64,000 nucleotides of DNA from Lithospermum erythrorhizon (GCA_019722365.1 JADFUC010001736.1:248001-312000); one strand, 5' to 3'; shown: positions 47,961 to 61,289, counted from the first letter of the stretch. Notes: generated by a model from the sequence alone, not told the origin. Translations and numbers: made by a program.

Positions 47961-49589
47961 ATAAAACTATTTGTTATTAAAAGTACAAAATTTATCTATT
48001 ATTATTTGAGACTAAATTGAGAATTTTTTCCTTGAAAATCCAATGAAGTTGGCACCTTAAACCTGTAAAGACCTGAAAATCTCATAGGCCTTTGAAACCT
48101 TGAAAAGAAATAGTAAATATTCTCCTAACAAAAGTTGAAACATAAACTTCTTTTAAAAAAAATTCCCATGGCACTGAATGATCCAGCCCAACAATTAAAA
48201 CACTATACATGGAGTTATATATCGTCATTTAGCATCACATTGGGGAGTGTGGCACGGTAAACTACTCGTTAAAGAATTGTTGTATAAATTACACAAAGAT
48301 GTTTGATACCCTCTAAGATTATTTTGATAATCTCCACTGAGCATTAAAGATGCCAGGGAACTTTCTACTTCCCAATATAAATATAAAGATCCCTTTGATT
48401 ATAAAAATTTATTTTTATTTGTACCCCCTTTGATTCAGCATATGGTTTTGAAAATCCTTATTCTTTGGGAGAGGATGGAGGTGAAGTCAATGAATAAAGA
48501 AGTCATGTGAAGGAAGACATAATATAATAAAACCTAAGATGCCAGACAAAGTTGTTGAAATATTAGAAAGGGAATATTTGGGAGTGTGATAAGGGAATTA
48601 GAAGGTAATGTGGGTTTATTTTGCTTTCTGCACGTGTTAACCATATACAGCCAAACAAATTTAACGCTCTCTCCCTAGATTTCTCTCTTAAACTAAGCTT
48701 AGTGGACTTAGGCCGGAATATTGAGTATATAGGAGCATCTAGTGCAGTAAATAAGTCGAACTTTTCTTTGGGCAATAAATTCAAGCTCCAGAGGCATTAC
48801 AATTTGAAAATATGATTTGGCCTGGGTTCGAGGCTCGAACAGAATGGAAATTCAAATTCGATTCCATTCAAATGAATCGAATATTTGAGATTTATTAATT
48901 CATTAATTCGATTGTTTATGAACCGAATCTCGAATCGATCTTTTTAACCAAATTTTTTGAATTTAATCGAACTTTCGATGCCTTTTACGAGTGTACGTGC
49001 ATAGCTTAATCCAAGTCATATTTCCATCAAACCATTAACTGATTATATTAAATTCATGTTTAATTACTATAGCGTTAGTCCCCCATAACATGTCATCACC
49101 TTACTTCTTGATCTATGTGTTTCATTTTCATTGTTGCATCATGTATGGACACATATATATTGTAGATAATATAAAATAGAGATATCGTGTTTTAATTCAC
49201 TCCCACAAGCATTATTAATTGTCACATTCTTTTATTATTACTCATTTTTTATATTAGTACTTCTCAGTTGGTGTGAGAAGACTAATTATTAGAAATCGAA
49301 TTATTAAAAGTACAGTCGGTTAAAATAATTGGGGAAATGGAAAAAGTAAAATTTTATTACCTAATTGAAACTTTTTTGGAGGCAAATTAATTACTATTGG
49401 CTACTTATTGATATTAATATGTGAATTAATTAAAACCTATAAAGAACCTCTTAGCATGTAGTAATTGTGTGGCTGAATGTCATGCTCAAAGTGAGGATTA
49501 AAATATTGAGATTAATGAGAGAGGAAACAGAAGAAAAATATTAGAAACTTTGGTAGGATTTCGTATGCTTTGAAAATATCAGAGTGAGT
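47961..49589. other. Intergenic sequence
   Basis: No gene recognised. A stretch at 48820-48985 is rich in TCGA/GAATCGA/TTCGAT motifs, reminiscent of hAT-like subterminal repeats, but I found no ends or target duplication for it. Confidence 0.5.
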
Positions 49590-52100
49590 TGTAATAACAC
49601 GTTACGAAAAAAAAATTTAATTTTTCGATTCGTGAGGACAGGGGATAATATAATAATTCGATGATAATATTATTTCGTAAATTTTGGCGAATTACATTTA
49701 TAATTTAGTAGTTTTTCTTATGGAATATTTTATCTTTGGAATCGAGGTTAAATGGAAATTTAGAAAATGCGATAAAGAGGAGAATTAACTTGAAACCGAG
49801 CGGACTCGAGTTTTAAATATCTATCGACAACATCTTCCGCATTCATCATTTGAATCATCTTCTTCTTAACCTCTCACAGGGCGAGATAATTACTTCCCTC
49901 ACCAAGAGCACTAACTTTAATTTCTATAACCCGATTGTATTTCTTCCGAATCGTTTGTAGAATATAAGGTTCTCCCCATTCATTCTCTTGAGTTAAAGGT
50001 AAGAAAGTTCAGTCTTTGAGAGATATTTCTTGGGTTTTGACATAGTTGACTTTTGATTGACTTTCCATAATTCAATTTTATGATGAATCTTAGTTGGTTA
50101 TGGGTTACTGGCGTATATAAGTGATTAATTAAGTGATTTAGAGGTGGGTTTGAGGATGTTATGCAGGTTGACTTTGAGTTTTTCGGTTGGCGTTTTGGGT
50201 TGATATTTTCTAAGACTTTAAATGTAGGAGGTTATGTTGGGACCTTGTATTATAGTTATTGTGATATTAAATTGGTGATTTAAAAAATTGATTAAAGGCG
50301 GTTAGGTTGAAAAGTGTTAATTCCAAGTTGATTTATAATTGATATTTCGGGTATAGATTGTTAATTATGGACCTGTGATTAACTTCAAATGATTTATAAG
50401 TTGATTTGTAATGATTAAATGTCGAGGATGGAATTATAGTGGGGATTGATTGGGTTGTGTCCGATGGGATTATAATTCGATAGTTTATCAAATCATGTTA
50501 TTTGTTTGAGATAGTTCCCTAGAGTTGGTTGTATCTTCTAAAATGCGGTATAGTAGTAGATACAGATTATACTTTAAAAGATTTAGCGTTGATGCATTGG
50601 AAAGAGCGGAGTTACCTTGATTGTCTTCATGAAGGTTTTGCAGTAGCTAAGCGGAGATACTTATCTTCACAGGTGTTGCTGCATTCATTATAAATTATGT
50701 TATTGTGTTATGATTACGTGAGAATGACATACACATGTAATTGTTATATGATTATGTGATTATATTACGTAGGCGTTGAAGATTGCTTGAGGTAAGTAAT
50801 AGCTTGAACTCCTGACTTATATTTCGATTTCTTTGGCATCAGTGACATGATTTATGTGGCCTTGTGTGATTGTGTGTTTTGACTACAGATTGTGAGATGT
50901 TTAATTTGTGTGCTTGGATGTTTGAGAGTAGAGTGGTGGTTATTGAGAGGTGATGGTTAGAGTTATGTATGACTTGAGGTGACTTGGAATTGTCGAGTTT
51001 GACTATGTTGGGATGATTAGGGTTGGGTGACTCTCCTTTATGCAGGATATGCGGCGATATTGGTCTTATACTTAGTGTATAAGTCTGGGTGTGCACTTAT
51101 ACTTAGTGTATAAGTGCGGTGTCTTATCTTAGTGTATAAGAAGCGGTGTCTATTATACTTAGTGTATAAGGCGGGCCTTGCTTAGTGTATGAGTGGAGTG
51201 TACTTTATCTTTGTGTATAAGTGCGGTGTGCCTTATACTTTGTGTATAAGTCTCTTGGTAGTTTGGCCTTATCTTTTGCGGTATAAGTGCGGGAATTATT
51301 GATTAGTCCGTTCCACCGGGTAGGCAGTTGAGTATATGCGCGTTGAGGATGGTATCTTGGTGGGGATATGAAGATAAGAGTTTGATGACTAGAGTTTAGT
51401 CGTTGTTAGTGCATTGATTTCTTTGCAGGTTATTGCTTCTTTGAAACCTTACATTATATCTTACGTGTATTATAATAAAGGATTTCTGTGGAATTATGTT
51501 GTATGACCTTTTAGGTAGTCACGGATATAATATTTTATTCATATTTGACTATTATATTATTGATTATTTCGTTCCGTATGGTAAGTTCGTACTGTGTTAA
51601 GTTTATTTAAGCCGTGACTTCTGCATGCACCCCGGCGTTGGGCATTTCATTGCGGGTTGGTGATAGTTGAGCCAAGTGCGCTTGAAGTTTTGTTCAGAGT
51701 GGCTAGGTGGCGTCGGGTGGCGGAGGATCTCGCGGTCTAATTTTGATGTGTTGTCAATTGTTTGATTGTTGTAGTTTCCTTTTGAAACTTTAGCCTTGTG
51801 ATTGTCATTTTGTATTACAATCTGATGCCTCTTTTGTAGCCTTGCCATTCTTTATTTTATGTTGTGTATATTTATGGGTTAGTCGTTTCGATATCGGTGA
51901 TGGATTATAAATTTTAAGCGGTTTGATTTGGAAAACTTAATTATGATCATTTTTGGATGAAGCAATTGTGTTTACCCCAAAGCTGAGTAGTCCCGTGGTT
52001 TGGTGACTCTGGTGTTCAGTTTTAATGACTCTACTTCGAGGACGCCGACACAGGCGGGTCCCATGGGTAATCTTATTTCTAGAGATTTGATTAATGACTA
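49590..52100 (+). repeat. LTR-like repeat, possibly a solo Gypsy LTR
   Basis: The left edge TGTAATAACACGTTACGAAA, followed by AATTTTTCGATTCG, resembles the TGTAACnCCCGAnnTTTTCGA starts of long Gypsy (chromovirus) LTRs. The region has a higher G+T content on the + strand than its neighbours and no long reading frame. It ends in a GC-richer zone (TGACTCTGGTG... GAGGACGCCGACACAGG, about 52005-52060). I found no matching second LTR, no target duplication and no gag-pol, so both identity and boundaries are tentative. It contains the hairpin array listed next. Confidence 0.35.
51065..51290 (+). repeat. Tandem array of eight short hairpins
   Basis: The palindromic unit CTTATACTTAGTGTATAAG (7-bp stem, 5-base loop) and its variants occur at 51065-51083, 51096-51114, 51123-51140, 51153-51170, 51181-51193 (half unit), 51203-51223, 51232-51250 and 51268-51287. 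Spacers of about 10-20 bases carry a repeated GCGGTGT/GCGG motif. In the second unit the stem extends to 10 perfect pairs (GCACTTATAC / GTATAAGTGC, 51093-51117). Several variants keep stem pairing despite substitutions. The array lies in a probable LTR. No neighbouring gene suggests a function. Confidence 0.85.
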
Positions 52101-54216
52101 GCATCGAAATTGCTAGATGGTAGAATATGGTTTCTTGAAGTCTTGTAACAATTCTTAATTGATTATTAGTGGATACAAATGAAATTTGGATTAGCTCTCG
52201 CGTTGAGGGTGAGCAGGGGTAAAATTCTTGTGTTGTTTATTTCGTAATTTATTCTTTCTATTATTGTCATGTTTTGAATTATTAGATTGTCAGTGCGATG
52301 GATCTTGCTTAATTAGTCTAATTGATGATACTCTGATTATCATAGTGCAGGTTAAGATCATGTCGTTATGTCCTAAGTAAGATCCGAATTCTATCAATTT
52401 ATGAAGTTGCCAATAACGATGTAATATTCCCAATATTTATTACCCGATAGATCAAATGTTGCAAATCAGATTAGTTTTTGATATTGCCTACATGATTGCG
52501 AATTGGTCACTAAATGGATAAAGTTGTTAAATGCTAACACAAACGAAAGAGTGGAACTCTTAGGCTATAAAGTTGCTATTATTTCATCATATGAACCCTT
52601 GAACTCTCAAAATGACGTAGTTTTATTTTAAAATATTCTACCATCCAAAAAATTATTTGTTTGATTTTCAAGATCGTGGCTTCTGTTTAAAAGCATTAAA
52701 TATAAATTAATTCTACACTTATAAAAATTATGAAAAATTGATATTCCGAAATATATATTGAAACAAATACAGCGAATCGCATGTAATTTATATTATTTTA
52801 TCATTTAATGAGAATTCATGATGAAATTTTCAAATTTATTCAAAAATTGAAATAAAACAATCTTTTTGAGATATTTACCACACATTTTTTACCCTTCCAT
52901 TGGCTTATCTAGAAAACAAAAAGAAAACACAATATAAGAGGAAATATTTCACCTCCAAACAAGGGAAGTAAAGGGATTGCATGTCTTGTTTTTATTGCCA
53001 ATAGTTACATTACAGTTCCAACTACCATGACATGTCAATTCAATTTATTAAGCATGAAGATGGTATCTTCCTTATAATGGATTTTGTTCAGAGAATTATT
53101 AATAAAATGTGCAATACATGCGTGTGAGTGTATTGCCCAAATAATGTGAACTACAGGAGATAAAAGGATTGGGGGAATCAATGTATAGTCTTTTCTTTGT
53201 CAACAAATTTTTAACCCGGCCTCTACGGGGAATGAAGGAAAGTTAAAAGGTGACAATGTAATCTTTTTCACCCTCTATCAATGAGAAAGAAATACAAGAA
53301 CACCCCACATTTTATTTTATTTTTTATTGCTCATAATTACAAGCAAGTAATAAGTGGTTTTGGGTGTTCTCTTTTCCACTGTATGTTATTGCTGTTTTGC
53401 ATTGTTTTGACTAGAGAGATTGAGACCTTGTGTTATTCAGGCTAGTGTCATTTTCCAAGATATACCTTCTCTCGATGAAAACCAGACTCGAACTTCCAAC
53501 TTTCCATGCCTTTCTGGAAATTCCTTCCCCTTTAAATTACCTTTCTTTAATTTATACTCACTCCGTTTAATTTGCTTCAATAAAGCCCACCATTTCTAGT
53601 CCTCTCATAGATTCACTGGAGGAACTAAGAGGAAGCATGGAGGAACAGTCGTTCTCCTAATTTTTCAAAAAAATTAATTTTATTATGCATTTTTTAAAAC
53701 ATTATAATTAATTTTTTACAAATTATGTTGTTCATCCCCTTAAATTTTTATATTTTATCTTGTAAATATGATATTAAATAATTCGCCTCCCATATATAGA
53801 AATTCTCATTCCGACACTACATATACTCATACTAGTATATCTTCAACAACACTCATAAAAAGATACATAAAAGAACTTCCACTTCTAACTTTCTTTTCAT
53901 TAAATTGCTTCTTAACTTCACCCCTCTAACTCTCTCTACTTCCTTTAAGGTCTTCCCTAGTGAGTTATTAATATCCGTTTAAATTATTGCAATTTCCAAA
54001 GTGATTTATTAATATCCCTTTATCTCTTTCATAAATCCCCTAGCCCATCTAAGTTTTTAAGCTTTTGTTCGACTTTGCTTCCTTCCTTTCATGCGTTTAT
54101 TGATTTCTCTCAAAAACTTTGTTTTCGGATTATTGATTTCTCTTTGAAGGGTTCATATTCTTGATTGTTGGTTAGGCATAGATAGTTGCTACCATCATTT
54201 ACTTTTTGCAAGAATA
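52101..54216. other. Intergenic region and upstream region of KANADI gene
   Basis: The first part shows no recognisable feature. The final 500-600 bases are pyrimidine-rich (CTCTAACTCTCTCTACTTCC and TCTTTCATAAATCCCC types), as is common for plant promoters and 5' leaders, and must include the KANADI promoter and 5' untranslated region. I could not fix a TATA box or transcription start. Confidence 0.5.
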
Positions 54217-57200
54217 ATGCCCTTAGAAGGAATGTTTGTTGAGTCTAATTCTTCTTCAAAGCAAATCCCTGATCTTTCTCTCCATATTAGTCCTCCTAAT
54301 GCTTCAACCTTCGATCTTTCAAGCCGTTGTGGAGCAAGCAAGGCTAACACTGAGCTCTCCTTAGCTCATCCGGCGGCGTCGTTGGCAAATGTTACAAGTA
54401 GTCTAGCCTTTGAAACAACCCAAAGAAGTGGTGGAAGAAGTTTCAATAATGGAAGAGCTCATCATGAGATGCCACTACCAACACCACAAAACCTCTACCA
54501 CCGCCACGGTAACGGCCAAAATATGTATCTCTACCACCAGCAACAACCACAACAAAATGGTGGACTTATGATGAACCATATCAATCAAGGGGTTTCAATG
54601 TTGGATGTATCGGATGGTTCAAGACCTATAAAGGGTATCCCAGTGTATCACAACCGTTCATTTCCTTTCTTACCATTAGACCATAATAATAACAATCCTC
54701 AAAAAGATCCAAAGATGTGTTTTTACAACTCAATCCCTTCTTACCCATCATGGCCATCCTCATCATCTCCTCTATTATCACAACCTTCTAATTGTTCAAC
54801 ATCTCCTCATGGACTGCCTTCGGCATACTTATCTAGTGGTGGTTTAGATCATCATCATCATATGGCACTCTTGAACTCAGGAGGGCCTAATAGGCTACAA
54901 CCTAATGCAGCTGCAAGGTTCAATAATGGGTTATCTTCATCTTATCATCATCAACTGCATCATCAGTATGGGATAGGTCCATCAGAAGCAGCATCTCATC
55001 ACCATTCAATGATGATGAGATCAAGATTTCTTCCAAAGCATCCACAAAAAAGAAGCATGAGAGCACCTAGGATGAGATGGACTAGCACCCTTCATGCTCG
55101 CTTTGTTCATGCTGTTGAACTTCTTGGAGGCCATGAAAGTACTAAACATTGTTTCAACACATTTATTATTTACTATCATTCCTTTCTCAATGTTTGACTG
55201 TTGACTCAAAAGGATTCAATCTTTGTTATGTTTTTCACAAAAGGTTCAATCTTTTAATGTTTTTTTACAAAAATATATTCAAATTTTTTTAATGAGCGAG
55301 TTTCTTAAAATTTAATTGTGGGCAACTCCAAAATCAGTTCTTGAACTCATTTTTATGTTTTACACAAAAGGTCAATCTTTTTATCTTTTTCACAAAAATG
55401 GATTCAATATTATTAATGGGGTTCTTGAAATTTAATCAGGGGCAACTCCAAAATCAGTCCTTGAACTCATGGATGTCAAAGATCTCACTTTAGCCCATGT
55501 CAAGAGCCATTTACAGGTCAAAATAATCCCTCTACAATAATTATTTCCATTTTATCTCTCTCTCTCTCTGGTTAAAATGCGAGGCTAAAGGGGGTTGGTC
55601 TCTCCGTCAATCTCTCCCAAAAACTGCACAGTAGTCGAAAGTGCAGTAAATGAATGAATAGAGAAATCTCTCTGATATTTCTGAGAGAGAAAAAAAAAGA
55701 GAGAGAGAAAGGTAAAGAGATGAAGTAGAAAAAGTATGTAATGATTTCTTAATAATAGGGGTCATCATTAGTTTATTATTACTAGATAGACCAACCTTAT
55801 CAATCAATCATCAGCCTCGTCATTAATGATTCAAACAAACCTTCTTAAGACAAACAGAACCTTCAAACTCCAGAACCTAACTGTAGTACACTGATCTAGC
55901 TATACTTGACTTGTGAGAGAGAATTATTATTTTTTCTGAATTGTTTCAATTTATTTGTCATATTTGTGTGTGTTTTATTTCTATTATTCTGGTCAATTGT
56001 CTTAATATGTGAAGAAATGATTCCCAATGCAGATGTATAGAACTGTTAAAACTACTGACAAACCTGCAGCTTCATCAGGTACTACTAAATGGTCTTTTTC
56101 TTTTCTCTTTATTACAAGCTTTATTATTACAATAAAAGTACTATTTTATTCTAAAGTAACTCATAATCTTCTTTTATTTCTCAAATTTAATTTAGTTCAA
56201 TTGCAAATTTTGGGGGTTTTTTCCTTGTAACTTTCTACATTGAATAATGTTCCTTTGTTAGGTTAATGTAGTTAGTCAATGAGATGTAAGATACTTCCTC
56301 AATTTCAATTTCAATTTAATTGAGAGTTTTTTGTCTTGAAATATTGAATTTACTTTTGAATCAATAGTGTTGTTTTAATTTTTATTTATAAAAAATTAGT
56401 AAGTTAGATAATAGCTGAACAACATATGTTACCATGTTATCGCTAATAACGAAATATTATTTAAGCTTTGATTAATTTAAAGGTAATTCTGATTTTAATA
56501 CTTAGATAATTGGGAATGAAGTTATCTTGGGGTCTCGAGATAGTTACGTTGTTATTAGATTAGTCTTCAAAGGTACACAAGTGTTGTAGTATGGTTACGA
56601 AAGTGACAAATGTTCGCGCGTTCGTCATATTCTTTAGGGCCATCTTTGCGGCGTTACTGTTTAAAGGAATCGTAGTCTGACATGTGTGGCACACAGGGTG
56701 TCTGCCAGCCGATGTAATTATGAGACGAAAAAAGTACAAATTCGTCTCTTATCGGAATAGAATCGTGATTAACTCTAATTTAAAGTCATCGTTTTAATTG
56801 TTAAGTTAAACTTCCCCAATTAGTTGGAATAGGTAAATTATTATGTTAATGGATGCTAAGTTAAACCTCCCAATTATAATATAATTTGTTTAATTTTGAA
56901 GGTCAATCAGATGGGTCTGGTGATGAAGACCTCTCCTCACTTGGTAGTGGTGGTGACCGAGCAACCAGTAGTGTCCGGCGGGTTGTGGATCAAAGAGGGC
57001 CTTCTGATGGATCTTTGCAACAAGAGTCTAATTATCCTTCTTCTGGAACTACATTATGGAGCAACCCCTCAAGGTATATCTCTATCTCAAAATTAATTCA
57101 CTTTGTATACAAGTTTCAATGATCTTTCATTTTTTCAATAGTTTGGTTGTTTAGTTGATCTTACTAAGTACAATGTTAATTAAGTTGGCATAGTATACTA

Positions 57201-59949
57201 ACAAATTACAAGTACAAAAATTCCATAAACCAAAAAATTACTCCGTATAATGTAAAATAAAACTACATTGCCTTTTAAAAGTCAACTATTGAATGTATAA
57301 GATATAGTAACTAATAAGAAAACATGGAATTATCCATTCAAGTTATTCGAAGTGGAGCAACTGTTTTAGTGGAAAATTCCTTGCTCTAATGTGCACGGAC
57401 AGCTTTTGTAGTAATGATGATACCTAAAAGTGATAAATCACTTTGCTTCTCCATTCTCTTTTTGAATAATTGCATGGTACATGAAATTTAGAAAAATATG
57501 CAACCCCACGTCCACCATTTTTGAAGAATAAAAGGGTCCTTGAGGCAGCTTTTGCTTTTCTTCTATTTGTTTTGCCTTTTTTTCTTTACATTTTTTAATT
57601 CCTTTGCTTTCTTTTTTTCGAAGGAATTTCACCTGAAAGATTTGGTAGCATCTAGCTTTGATTTGGAAGTTAATTAGGAAAAGATATGAGAATAAATTAA
57701 AGCACTAAATAAGATTTAAAATAATCAACAAGTGATAATTGGATCTGTTTTGCCTTTTAATTTTGAAACTTTTTCTTCATTCTGTCAGGCTAATAGTACA
57801 ATTTTTTATTGTATACAATATTTAAACTATCTTTTCTTATTCTCTTCACGAGGGGATTGGACATAGGACCAAAAATACCTACAATCTTGACTCGAGAGCT
57901 CTTCTTATGTCAAAGAAATGGTTTTTAATTTATTATAATTTGGATGGTGTGTGCAGGTAACTTTTTTTTGGGCAAATTGTTTTTGGGACTTGATTATTAT
58001 TATATGACTAGTAGCTTCTATTTATGGTTGGCTGCATTTGCGAGATGTCTTATTGTATTTGTCTTATTCTATTATTTTACCATATCATGCATAGCTAGCA
58101 AATTATACTTTGATGAGTCAATTAATATAATAATGGGATGATTTCAAAGTTTTCTCTGGGAGAAGAATGACAATTCTTGAGCCGTGTCAGTACATTGTCT
58201 ACAGGAATACACAAAACTACAAAAGGACACAATTTTCCTCACAGATAATACATCTAAAGTTACTTTTTCTTTGAGATTAGTCATTGTTTCTTTCTTTCTT
58301 TAGAAGATTGATCAAATCTTGGTCATGGTTTTGACCATTTTGAATTCGTCGAACATGATATGGAGGGTGTTTCCCAAAATATTGTACGGAGTATTTCAGT
58401 TTTTCATTTAATTTTAAATATTTATAGTTTTTAGTATCCTTTATATAAGACCTTAAGACTTTCTTGAATGTTAAATTTGGGTTTAAGAACCTTCTGTCTT
58501 ACGCACGTCGTGTACTCTTTTTTTTACTATGGAGGTGTGGTACGTATGTCGTTTAAAGTCTTTCATACTGGCGTACTTGCGTTACTAATTAGAATTAAAC
58601 TTCAAGTGTTTGTATATAATGTAAACTTCCAAGTTGTATTGGAATTATGCATGATTTTTCTAATACATATTAAGATGTCAATAAAACAAAATATTTGATA
58701 GAAAATTTACATATGAAATTTGATATATAAAATTTAATATATAAAATTTAATATGAAAAGATTTGTTAAATATATTTACTTATATACTTTGAGGATAATT
58801 AATGTATTTGATCAGTCTTGGTATCTTAGCCAAAGTAAACACTAAACCTCATGAATTGAGGCATATACAGAAGATGATTATAAAGTAGACATATATCTTT
58901 GCTCTATTTAATTAGTTGAAATTGTGAAAATCGTGAAGTGTAAACCTACATAACTTAAGTAGGTAGTATACATGTTAAGAAAGACGAGTACGTGTTACAT
59001 AGTATTAGAATGTCAAACAAACCGTTTATACATTATATGATTATACATTTTCAGAAATATAGTTTGACTGTACCCTAACTGGGAATAGACAGAAGCAAGA
59101 AAAATATAATGTTATTAGTATCTCTTGCATACTGCTTATCCATTTGTGAGGATTGGATATATATATATAAATCACCTATTTGTTTTAATTTTTCCTTTTA
59201 ACACCTTTACCTAATGATATGCTACAATAATAGATCAGTGTTAGTTGACGTTTTTGATATATAACTTTGAAGAAAGAGTATAGTATTATTTTATTATAAT
59301 AAGTTTGTTCTATGAGAATGAAACTGATTTCGTCAATTTTTTTCTGTCAACCTTTAGCTGTAGAGATAATTGGCTACAAACCAACTCAAACGACGTGAAT
59401 GGGCTTAGATCACTGCAAGGATCTTCTCACAATCCTGAGGTAGATATTAGTCCTATATGTACTCCCTTCATCCCTCATTTTTAATGCTATTCAATATTAT
59501 ACAAAGTTTAAAATAAATTTAAATTTAATAAGTCACACTATTTTTTATTTTACCTTCATACCATTTTCTTACATTTGATCAGAAGTGCACTATAATTTGA
59601 AATTTCCCAAAATGAGAAAGAAAAAAAAAAGAACTCCCTTATAAAAATGGATGGACTACGTATTTAATTTCTTGCCATAACTCAATTGGAAAAATAGTGC
59701 TCATCGAATAGGATGTAGAAATGCATCATTTCGGTTTCACACTTTTTATAAATGCATCATTAATAAAAAGTTTACAATTACTATGATCGATTGACAAGAC
59801 TACTAAAATGTGAGATCATAATTATGCAGGAATGTGGCACATCTCTAATGAAGAATTTTGGAGGGACTAATAATCAGCTAAATCAGAAGAACCCCAGCTT
59901 GGAGTTCACATTAGGCAGACCAGACTGGATGGACAAAACGAATGACTAA
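54217..59949 (+). CDS. KAN1: KANADI-family GARP transcription factor (KAN1-like)
   Basis: Six exons join in frame with GT-AG junctions: 54217-55138, 55440-55516, 56033-56078, 56902-57073, 59358-59439 and 59830-59949. The product is 472 residues. An N-terminal motif PDLSLHISPPN (residues 18-28) and an internal PIKGIPVYHNRSFPF are KANADI signatures. A long His/Asn/Ser/Gln-rich region follows. The GARP (MYB-like) DNA-binding domain spans exons 1-3, about residues 283-340: RMRWTSTLHARFVHAVELLG, ATPKSVLELMDVKDLTLAHV, KSHLQMYRTVK. The C-terminus ends in LEFTLGRPDW. KANADI proteins are nuclear, mainly repressive, and specify abaxial organ identity. The protein is longer than Arabidopsis KAN1 (403) because of its low-complexity N-terminal half. 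The family is secure; KAN1 versus KAN2/3 is less so. Intron 1 carries a decoy partial exon, and intron 4 is about 2.3 kb. Confidence 0.93.
55229..55471 (+). repeat. 120-bp tandem duplication across the intron 1/exon 2 junction of KANADI
   Basis: Copy 2 (about 55351-55470) contains the real end of intron 1 and the first 31 bases of exon 2. Copy 1, exactly 120 bases upstream, repeats this: GGCAACTCCAAAATCAGTTC at 55321 against GGCAACTCCAAAATCAGTCC at 55441. Over the 30 exon bases compared there is one difference, and it is synonymous. At the splice site copy 1 reads TTGTG where copy 2 has TCAGG, so its AG acceptor is lost. Copy 1 also lacks the rest of exon 2. Intronic parts (CACAAAAGGT-CAATCTTTT, TTCTTAAAATTTAAT) are duplicated too, with more divergence. 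Confidence 0.88.
59462..59660. mobile_element. Stowaway-like MITE in KANADI intron 5
   Basis: The left end CTCCCTTCATCCCTCATTTT and the reverse complement of the right end, CGTAGTCCATCCATTTTTAT, are imperfect inverted repeats. Both abut TA (59460-59461 and 59661-59662). Stowaway termini classically read CTCCCTCCGTCCC, so the left end is a good match. The roughly 200-bp body is non-coding. It fills about half of this intron without touching splice sites. Confidence 0.65.
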
Positions 59950-61289
59950 CTCATCCTTATATTCTTGAAGTGGTGCTAGCAAGTGTTATTGAAGATCTCC
60001 CAGAGCTCCATGCGAATTCGATATATTGGTTCTATCTCCCTGTAGATCTCTACGAGTTTTCCATCGATGAGCATAAAATGTTATCGTCCAAGGGAAAGTA
60101 GAGAGTATCGTTGCTCAACTTACTACTAGTAGTAGTATTTAGTTGCTAATGTTGTAACACCACCATTGTAATTTTTTGTCAGATGGAGACATGGAAAACA
60201 GAAGGCATATGAGATGATGCATTGGTCTACCAAAAAAGTCTTACATTATGAAAAGGAAAATGAACTGGATTTATATATGGAACAAAATTTTGATCTAGAT
60301 CTTAGTGATCATGTGATATACTTGGCCTTTAAGCTTTATTTTGTGACAGATTCAAACCATTCAATAAAAGAGTTCAGGGTACTGAATTTTCAAGAACAAA
60401 TTAATCATAATAACCTGCCATCGAAATTAAAGTGATATATAAATAGGTGAAAGTTTCACTTTCTTGCTTTGCAAAAGATGCAATAATGGTCTTTAACTTT
60501 GATCATTCCTTTCCTCATAAGTTATCTATCTTTAGTTGTCAGAATCTTAAAGATCTTCAAATGAACAAACTCATTTTTTACAAACACTTAGGTCCCAAAA
60601 TTTAAAGCAACAAAGCAACTTGTCTCTTCTAACAATTAAATCACCAACCTTTGATTGTAAATTCTTCCTAAAACAATCGAAATCAATAAAGCATCCACTT
60701 AGTGTATCATTCATATTCATACTTGAACGCATATCATGCACCACTTTCTCCAAATTCTTTTTTGTACCTTTAAAATGTCAATTTTTATCTTTCAATGTCT
60801 ACAACTAGTGATGACTCATGAAATGAAGTAATAATGCTTTGGATTGTTTTAGTAATAAGGTTAAATTTCATAGCTATGTAATCAATTATTTGAATAGGCA
60901 GGCTATTCAGTATACGTATTTTTATATTGACTTTTAATCGTGGCCTTTTATCTTCGAAGCAAAATTAATTTTTAAAAGCTGATTTAATGGCTTGATATCC
61001 AAATATTTCGCCGCTCTAATAGTACTTCTTTTGGAGGATATGAGATGTGTGTATTGTTCTTTATTAATGTCGTGCACTAGTGCTACTCTTGGTACTTTTC
61101 ATTATAGCAAAATCCATCTCCATTATTGATCCTGAGATGCTTATTCCGTGCTTTGCACGGATAGTAAGCAATTGAAGGAATGCTTAGAAGGAGTATGCAG
61201 CTCTGAATGTGTGGCAAATTCATCCCAACACCTTCGATATTCGATTTATCGATCCTTGAAGCACACTTCTCGTCCAAATTATCTTAATG
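59950..61289. other. 3' flank of KANADI gene
   Basis: Contains the expected 3' untranslated region of the KANADI gene (AATAAA-type strings near 60365) and then intergenic DNA. A small perfect hairpin, CCGTGCTTTGCACGG, lies at about 61147-61161. No further gene is supportable. Confidence 0.5.

Noticed and set aside
48820..48985. TCGA-rich patch resembling hAT subterminal repeats
   Set aside because: No termini or 8-bp target duplication could be found.
51065..51290. Superficial resemblance of the hairpin array to a CRISPR array
   Set aside because: The spacers are short, similar to one another and irregular, and the setting is a plant nuclear repeat.
57438..57632. Lys/Glu-rich minus-strand frame in KANADI intron 4
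   Set aside because: It arises from a T/C-rich intronic stretch on the + strand and has no recognisable domain.
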